Source of the DNA: Luoshenia tenuis
GTDB lineage: Bacteria > Bacillota > Clostridia > Christensenellales > GCA-900066905
Assembly: GCF_014384745.1 (NCBI RefSeq)
Contig: NZ_JACRSO010000001.1
Coordinates: 124,001 to 188,000 of the forward strand
Direction of reading: 5' to 3'
DNA: 64,000 nucleotides
Part shown: piece after piece, positions 59,198 to 64,000 of the stretch
How positions within the stretch are numbered: position 1 is the first letter of the stretch
Layout of the letters: each line of letters begins with the position of its first letter
Notes under the pieces: generated by a model
Told to the model about the DNA's origin: nothing
The model's input: only the letters and a program-made list of their open reading frames with translations
Databases searched by the model: none
Translations under genes and position numbers: made by a program

Positions 59198-59683
59198 TCA
59201 TCCGCCAAACAGGTCGCGCAGCAGCGCTTTGCCCGCCTGCGTTTTAAAAAGGCTGCGCATCTTATCGTTTAACGGCATGCCGCCCTCCTCGATATTGACC
59301 AAAAAGTCAGCCTCCAGCAAAATCTGGTAATCCATCCCCTGCACATCGTGATAGGTATGGTGATGTCCCACCAGATAGCTTATCCGCTCGATCCAATCCA
59401 GGGGCGCGCCGCGCTTTTGCAGCATTTCACGCGCGATAGGCGGCCCCTCGATCTCTTGGTATTTCCCCGCGCCGCTGCCGTACTTTTCCTCGCTGACCTT
59501 AATACCCACATCGTGCAGGATCGCCGCAAGCTCCAATATCTCCTGCTGCTGGCAATCCAGGCCCTCCTGCAGGGCGATGGTGCGCGCATAGGCATACACC
59601 TTTAAAAAGTGATTGACCCTGCCGTGATCCGCCCCTTCATAGGCTACCATATCGCATACCAGCTGCCCCTGTAAATGCGCCAT
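59198..59683 (-). CDS. HD-domain phosphohydrolase-like protein
   Basis: 161 residues. HD motif AAILHDVGIKVSEEKYG, an upstream His in GADHGRVNHFLKVYAYA, and a later HHH segment (YLVGHHHTYHDVQG) give the metal-ligand set of HD phosphohydrolases. The ATG follows GGAGGGG. It overlaps the cca gene. The substrate is unknown; small HD proteins of this type often act on nucleotides. Confidence 0.87.
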   Translation of the reverse strand: MAHLQGQLVCDMVAYEGADHGRVNHFLKVYAYARTIALQEGLDCQQQEILELAAILHDVGIKVSEEKYGSGAGKYQEIEGPPIAREMLQKRGAPLDWIERISYLVGHHHTYHDVQGMDYQILLEADFLVNIEEGGMPLNDKMRSLFKTQAGKALLRDLFGG

Positions 59684-59729
59684 CTGCTCTCCCCTCCATT
59701 TTCATCTGATAGGCTTAGTATACCATAAA

Positions 59730-59794
59730 AAGAGGCCCTTCCATCGCTTAAAGGGCGGCGTATGCCGTGCCTTTTTGCCGTGGAAGAGCCTCTT
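59730..59794 (-). terminator. terminator of the Bce-type transporter operon
   Basis: Long stem AAGAGGC-CTTCCA / TGGAAG-GCCTCTT with an inner hairpin in the loop and TTTTTAT on the minus strand, just after the permease gene. Confidence 0.75.
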
Positions 59795-59815
59795 GAGAGA
59801 GGACTTAAGTAACGT

Positions 59816-61801
59816 TTACCATTTGACCGTGCGGTAATAGACCTTTGCCGTAAGCTGATAGACCAGCACGTAGACCAGCGAGAACGCCACGCAGGCAATC
59901 CCCATGCAGCCCAGCGTCAAACCTACATCGTAGAGCGAGAACATCTCCAGCATCTTGATGATCATATTCGCCGCCATGCCGGTGTGCAGAAGCGCACCCA
60001 CCAGCGGCAGGAAGAAGACCAGCAGGATCTGTTTGTTGATCGACCGCTTTACCGCCCTGTCATCCATGCCGACCTTTTGGAGAATCTCAAAGCGCGCCTT
60101 ATCCTCAAAGCCCTCGGATATCTGCTTGAAGTAGATGATCAGCACCGTGGCCATCAGGAACAGGATCGTAAAAAACGCGCCGATAAACAGCAGCCCGCCG
60201 GATACGCCGTAGATGTCCAAACGGTTGGTGTTGATGTCGTTTACGTGGTAGATCACATCGCCATCCAACTTGCGCAGGCCATCTACCGCTGCGGCAAAGG
60301 CGTTCATTTGATCCTGCTCGCCCGTGTAATTGACGACCATAGTACAATTCTCCCAGGAGGGCGAATCATCGTTATCCTCTTTATACCCGCTGATCTCCTG
60401 GGCTGTTTCCCAATCGCGCACCACCAGATACAGGGCGTTTTTCTCCTCGCTGTTTTTGCCGTCCACCAGAGGCGAATCGCATACCGCCTGAGCGATCTGC
60501 AGCGTATGGCCGTTAATCGTCAGGCTCTGCACGCCGCCAAGCGGCGCATTGGTGATCACGACCGTTTCCTGCGCCTCAAGCTCCAGCTGGTCGCCCGTCA
60601 GCTCGTTATACTGCCCGGCGGTGAGAAAGGCCACATCCATCCGGCTGGGGTCGGTATAATCAATGGTTCCCGGCTGGGTCAGTTGATCCCCTTCCAGCCG
60701 GCGCGTCATATTCAGGGTATGCGTGGCATACATGCTCTCGATGGTCACGCCGTTTTGCGCGGCCGTTTCCCGAATCTGCTCTTTGAGCGTATCGATGCGC
60801 TGGGCATAGACCTCCTCATTCATGGACAGGGTCAGGTCGTTAGGATAGAGCACCTTTAGCATCTGCTCCTGCCCAGCGTAAAGGGATACGCTGGTGGTGA
60901 TGGTGACCAGCACCATGGTCGAAAGGATGCAGATAGAGGCCAGCCCGGCGGCATTTTGCCGCATGCGGTGCATCATTCCGGAGATGGCTACAAAGTTGTT
61001 GGGCTTATAGTAAAGCCGCTTATTGCGCCGCAGGATGCGCAGCAGCAGGTAGCTGCCCGCGGTAAAGAGCATGTACGTGGCCAGGATCACGGCGATCACC
61101 GCGAACATAAAGCCGATAAACGCATCCGAGGCGTTGCGCACCGAAAGGGCCGTGTAGTACGCCCAACCAAGCAGCGCCGCCCCGATGATTGCCAGCGGGA
61201 TCGCCGTGCGGAAACGCTTTTCGCCCTGCTGTTCGCCGGTCAAAAGGTCGATAGGGTTGGCCAGGCGCACCTTGAACAGGTTATAGAGCGATGTAAAGAC
61301 AAAGATGACCAAAAACAGCGCCCCGGTCTTGATAAAGGCCTCGGCCGGAACGATGAACTCGCTGTCCGGCGAGACGTTCAGCAGCCCCATCAGCATCATA
61401 AAGATCAGCTTGCCGAAGATCAGCCCCGCCACCGTGCCGATGACGATCGCCCCGCCATTGAGCATCAGGCTCTCCCAGAGCATCATCCTGCCCACGTGGC
61501 GCTTTTCAAGGCCCAGGATAGCGTAAAGCCCAAATTCTTTTTTGCGCCGCTTGATCAAAAAGCTGTTCAGGTAGACCATAAAGATCACGCAAAAGACGAC
61601 CAGCACGGTCTCCCCGATCATAAACATGGTCTGCAAGGTAGGCCCGCCTGGCACGTTGCGCAGCCCTGGTGTATCCATCATGGTGACGATGATAAAGTAG
61701 ATGGCCACCGTGATCACCGTGGCGATCAAATACGGCATATAGGACGAGCGGTTGCGCTTTAAGTTGCTCCAGGCCATCTTCGCGAAAAAGCCTTTAGCCA
61801 A
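59816..61801 (-). CDS. FtsX-like ABC permease, BceB type
   Basis: About 661 residues from TTG 61801 (MAKGFFAKMAWSNLKRN), overlapping the ATPase stop; ATG 61777 is the alternative. Layout: one N-terminal helix, three FtsX helices (about 55-210, with RRKKEFGLYAILGLEKRHVGRMM and DLLTGEQQGEKRF), a fourth near 215-290, a large extracytoplasmic domain of about 200 residues, and three C-terminal helices with the second RFEILQKVGMD copy. This ten-helix BceB/VraG form removes peptide antibiotics such as bacitracin from lipid targets and senses them with the kinase. Confidence 0.87.
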   Translation of the reverse strand: MAKGFFAKMAWSNLKRNRSSYMPYLIATVITVAIYFIIVTMMDTPGLRNVPGGPTLQTMFMIGETVLVVFCVIFMVYLNSFLIKRRKKEFGLYAILGLEKRHVGRMMLWESLMLNGGAIVIGTVAGLIFGKLIFMMLMGLLNVSPDSEFIVPAEAFIKTGALFLVIFVFTSLYNLFKVRLANPIDLLTGEQQGEKRFRTAIPLAIIGAALLGWAYYTALSVRNASDAFIGFMFAVIAVILATYMLFTAGSYLLLRILRRNKRLYYKPNNFVAISGMMHRMRQNAAGLASICILSTMVLVTITTSVSLYAGQEQMLKVLYPNDLTLSMNEEVYAQRIDTLKEQIRETAAQNGVTIESMYATHTLNMTRRLEGDQLTQPGTIDYTDPSRMDVAFLTAGQYNELTGDQLELEAQETVVITNAPLGGVQSLTINGHTLQIAQAVCDSPLVDGKNSEEKNALYLVVRDWETAQEISGYKEDNDDSPSWENCTMVVNYTGEQDQMNAFAAAVDGLRKLDGDVIYHVNDINTNRLDIYGVSGGLLFIGAFFTILFLMATVLIIYFKQISEGFEDKARFEILQKVGMDDRAVKRSINKQILLVFFLPLVGALLHTGMAANMIIKMLEMFSLYDVGLTLGCMGIACVAFSLVYVLVYQLTAKVYYRTVKW

Positions 61802-62561
61802 TGTCCACACCCCCATCCGAGAGTACCGACAGGTTGGCCACGATCTTGTCAAAAAACTCCCGGTTGCTCTCCTCGCCGCGGTACAGCTGGCTGAACACCT
61901 CGCCATCCTTGATAAACAGCACCCGGGAAGCGTGGCTGGCCGCCATGGACGAGTGGGTGACCATCAGGATCGTCTGCCCCCCATCGTGCAGCTGCTCAAA
62001 AATGTCCAGCAGCCGCTGGGAGGATTTGGAGTCCAGCGCGCCGGTAGGTTCGTCCGCCAACACCAGTTTGGGCTGGGTGATCACCGCGCGGGCCACGGCG
62101 GCGCGCTGCTTTTCGCCGCCCGATACCTCATAGGGGTACTTGGGCAGCAGCTGGCTTAAGCCCAGGCTCTTGGCAATGGGCTCGAGTCGCTTTTCCATCT
62201 CTTTATAGGGCACATTGCTCAGCACCAGCGGCAAAAGGATATTATCCTTGATGGAAAAGGTATCCAGCAGGTTAAAATCCTGAAAGACAAAACCCAAATT
62301 CTTGCGGCGGAAGGCGGAAAGCTCCCGGTCCTTGATCTGGCGCAGGTTCTTCCCCTCCAGCAGCACGTCTCCGCTGGTAGGCTTATCCAGCGAGGCGATG
62401 ATGTTGAGCAGCGTGGTCTTGCCCGAGCCGGACGCGCCCATGATGGCCACGTACTCCCCCCGCTCGATGGCAAAGCTGACGGAGGAAAGCGCCGTGTACT
62501 GCTGGGCACCAAAGCGCGTATTATATACTTTTTTAAGGTTTTTGACTTCTAAAAGCTCCAT
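61794..62561 (-). CDS. ABC transporter ATP-binding protein, BceA type
   Basis: 255 residues from ATG 62561, six bases after AGAGGA. Walker A IMGASGSGKTTLLNII, Q-loop FVFQDFNLLDTF, signature YEVSGGEKQRAAVARAV, Walker B LVLADEPTGALD and the H-loop MVTHSSMAASHASR are all present. It powers the FtsX-like permease encoded with an 8-bp overlap downstream. Its own promoter has a BceR-like site. Confidence 0.95.
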   Translation of the reverse strand: MELLEVKNLKKVYNTRFGAQQYTALSSVSFAIERGEYVAIMGASGSGKTTLLNIIASLDKPTSGDVLLEGKNLRQIKDRELSAFRRKNLGFVFQDFNLLDTFSIKDNILLPLVLSNVPYKEMEKRLEPIAKSLGLSQLLPKYPYEVSGGEKQRAAVARAVITQPKLVLADEPTGALDSKSSQRLLDIFEQLHDGGQTILMVTHSSMAASHASRVLFIKDGEVFSQLYRGEESNREFFDKIVANLSVLSDGGVDIG

Positions 62562-62593
62562 GTGCATTCCTCTTTTCTCTCCTTGGTACACCC

Positions 62594-62599
62594 ATTATA
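62594..62599 (-). promoter_or_regulatory. -10 of the BceAB-type operon promoter
   Basis: TATAAT on the minus strand 33 bp before the ATPase start. The position 17 bp further upstream reads GGCAGC, a poor -35, which fits activator dependence. Confidence 0.5.
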
Positions 62600-62653
62600 C
62601 AAAACGGCGGAAATGCGCTGCCATTTCTCTAGCTTACATTTCCGCCGTCAACC

Positions 62654-62667
62654 TTACAATCCTGTCA
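62654..62667 (-). promoter_or_regulatory. BceR-like response-regulator binding site
   Basis: Minus strand TGACAGGATTGTAA matches the Bce-type consensus TNACA-N4-TGTAA exactly. It lies about 75 bp upstream of the predicted transcription start of the transporter operon; a less perfect copy (TGACG-N7-TGTAA) follows. Confidence 0.65.
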
Positions 62668-62689
62668 CTTAGCCCCAAAGGGGTGTCAT

Positions 62690-63700
62690 TTACTCATAAT
62701 CAGCCTTATCGTGCAGGGGAAAGCGCACCACCGCCAGCGTCCCCTCCCCCACGGCCGAATCCAGATAGACCTCGTGGGCCATCTCCCGGGCCACTTTGCG
62801 CGCCAGATACAGCCCGATGCCGCTGGCCTTTTTATCCACCCGCCCGTTGTAGCCGGTATAGCCCTTTTCAAATACGCGCTGCAGGTCCTCGCGCTTGATG
62901 CCGATGCCGGTATCCCGGATGTGCAGCTCGGCCGGGCGGCCATTCATCTTCTTTTTGCAGCTGATCGATACGCCCCCGGCATAGGTATACTTGATGGCGT
63001 TAGAGAGCAGCTGCTCGATGATAAAGGAGAGCCATTTGCTATCGGTCAACACCACCGTATCGAAGTCCTCGATCTCGATAGTAAGTTTTTTATAGATAAA
63101 CAGCGGCGCGTACTTTTTCACGCTGGCGCGCACGATCTCCTGCAAAGAATACTCCCGCACCACAAGGTCGGTGGAGAGGTCCTCCATCTTAATGTATTGC
63201 AGCGCCATCTCCACATATTGCTCGATTTTAAAAAGCTCCTGGCGCAGCAGCCCCCGCGCCTTATCGTCAAAGGGCAGGTCGCTTTGCTCCAACAGTTGCA
63301 GCGCCGCGATAGGCGTTTTGATCTGATGTACCCAAAGGGTGTAGATCTCCTCCTGCTCGGCATGGTGTTCATCCACGGCCTGGAGGCTGTCCCGCAGCTT
63401 ATCGTACAATCCCTGGATCACCATGAAATCGTCCGCCTCGCAAAGGTTGCGGGGCTGCGGAAACTCGTACGGTTGCACAGAAAGCTGGCGCGCGATCTGT
63501 TCGAGTTGCCGGTGACGCCCGCGAAAGCGCAAAAAATCTCCTATCCAAAAAATGACCATGAAAAAGGTGATGATCTGCATCACGCTCAGCACCGGGGAAA
63601 GCGTGACCCGGCAGATCGCCTGCACCCCCGGGAAGAGAATCATCACCGCCAGATAGAGCAGGATCAGCGCCCGCCTGTAGATCAGGTATTGCTTAATCAT
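62690..63700 (-). CDS. BceS-type intramembrane-sensing histidine kinase
   Basis: 336 residues. Two N-terminal helices with almost no extracellular loop (LILLYLAVMILFPGVQAI, VMQIITFFMVIFWIGDFL), then a short linker, HisKA with WVHQIKTPIAALQLLEQS (phospho-His near 128) and an ATPase domain with IEQLLSNAIKYTYAGG, IRDTGIGIKREDL and KKASGIGLYLARKVA. This is the BceS/NsaS type, which detects its signal through the partner ABC transporter. It overlaps the response-regulator gene by 8 bp. Confidence 0.95.
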   Translation of the reverse strand: MIKQYLIYRRALILLYLAVMILFPGVQAICRVTLSPVLSVMQIITFFMVIFWIGDFLRFRGRHRQLEQIARQLSVQPYEFPQPRNLCEADDFMVIQGLYDKLRDSLQAVDEHHAEQEEIYTLWVHQIKTPIAALQLLEQSDLPFDDKARGLLRQELFKIEQYVEMALQYIKMEDLSTDLVVREYSLQEIVRASVKKYAPLFIYKKLTIEIEDFDTVVLTDSKWLSFIIEQLLSNAIKYTYAGGVSISCKKKMNGRPAELHIRDTGIGIKREDLQRVFEKGYTGYNGRVDKKASGIGLYLARKVAREMAHEVYLDSAVGEGTLAVVRFPLHDKADYE

Positions 63701-64000
63701 CGATCCGGTACCCCAATCCCTTTTTGGTTTCGATGCAGTCGGCCAGGCCCGCAGCCTCCAGCTTTTTGCGCAGGCGGTTGACGTTCACCGTCAGGGTGTT
63801 GTCATCTACAAAGCTATCGCTGTCCCACAGTTTTTGCATCAGCTCCTCCCGGGCGACCACGCCGCCCTTATGCTCCAGCAGCGTTTGGAGAATCTTAAAT
63901 TCGTTTCGGGTCAGTTCGATCTTTTCGCCCCCATAATACACCGCCGCCTCCCCCAGGTTCAGCACCGCGCCGCAAAAGGCGATATGCGAGCTCTCGGGCT
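63693..64000 (-). CDS. OmpR-family response regulator, BceR type (C-terminal part, truncated by window edge)
   Basis: About 102 C-terminal residues are visible; the frame is open to the right edge. The winged helix has KIELTRNEFKILQTLLEHKG, REELMQKLWDSDSFVDDNTL and VNVNRLRKKLEAAGL, and the end is KKGLGYRIDD. The receiver domain lies outside. Its place before a BceS-type kinase and BceAB-type transporter marks it as the regulator of that module. Confidence 0.92.
   Translation of the reverse strand, partial: PESSHIAFCGAVLNLGEAAVYYGGEKIELTRNEFKILQTLLEHKGGVVAREELMQKLWDSDSFVDDNTLTVNVNRLRKKLEAAGLADCIETKKGLGYRIDD

Noticed and set aside
1..64000. CRISPR arrays, tRNA or rRNA genes, insertion sequences, prophage
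   Set aside because: I saw no repeat-spacer pattern, cloverleaf sequence, rRNA segment, transposase or phage structural gene.

Overview
The window looks like chromosome of an anaerobic, probably spore-forming member of the Clostridia (Firmicutes) with moderately high GC. The signs are the sporulation genes yqfC and yqfD, a T-box leader, [FeFe]-hydrogenase proteins, a fermentative AdhE with Rex-like operators, a BceRSAB-type peptide-resistance module, and dense operons with ATGA overlaps and strong intrinsic terminators. A Christensenellales/Oscillospirales-like organism would fit, but the lineage is inference. Almost all genes lie on the minus strand. I see no rRNA, tRNA, CRISPR array, prophage or insertion sequence.

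Layout, left to right. 1-3.7 kb: a TetR / MMPL exporter / heptad-repeat (YhgE-like) operon. 4-5.9 kb: a TetR / cation-proton antiporter operon with two palindromic operators. 6-13.4 kb: adhE followed by a [2Fe-2S] ferredoxin, a PAS-containing sensory-type [FeFe] hydrogenase, a SpoIIE/PP2C phosphatase and a second monomeric [FeFe] hydrogenase, which together look like a hydrogen/redox sensing and fermentation block. 13.7-21 kb: an HdeD-like protein, a two-component system with a beta-propeller lipoprotein, a transglutaminase-like lipoprotein and a FemAB-type enzyme. 21-27 kb: a Ca2+/Na+ exchanger, pepT, a degenerate CDF-like membrane protein paired with a PQQ-type propeller, truA, and an AT-rich VOC gene.

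27.4-33.7 kb: a TIM-barrel isomerase fused to an acyl-CoA synthetase and preceded by a T-box leader, then yqfD, yqfC, rpsU, hinT and a sugar kinase. 33.8-38.3 kb: a CydDC-like ABC exporter pair, a YgbA_NO protein and a YbaN-HMA fusion behind repeated palindromes. 38.4-47.5 kb: two SDR proteins (one without the catalytic Tyr), a ThuA-like protein, a TVP38 protein, queH, and a sugar-phosphate operon (SIS-HAD fusion, deoxyhypusine-synthase-like protein, HldE-like kinase) divergent from a ROK regulator.

47.5-55.5 kb: an Rrf2 regulator, a rhodanese/TlpA lipoprotein pair, a PaaK plus ACT-domain pair, two sugar-phosphate-isomerase-like proteins, ArsC/Spx-like and YwbE proteins, and a K+/H+ antiporter with an anomalous 5' end. 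55.7-64 kb: an amidase-SH3 protein, an acyltransferase, a CCA-adding enzyme, an HD protein, and a Bce-type ABC transporter with its two-component system, cut by the window edge.

The most interesting points are the T-box-controlled TIM-barrel/ANL fusion, the double [FeFe]-hydrogenase plus phosphatase operon behind a Rex-like adhE promoter, the unassigned SIS-HAD / DHS-like / kinase operon, and several apparent pseudo-enzymes (CDF-like, SDR-like, transglutaminase-like) kept inside intact operons.
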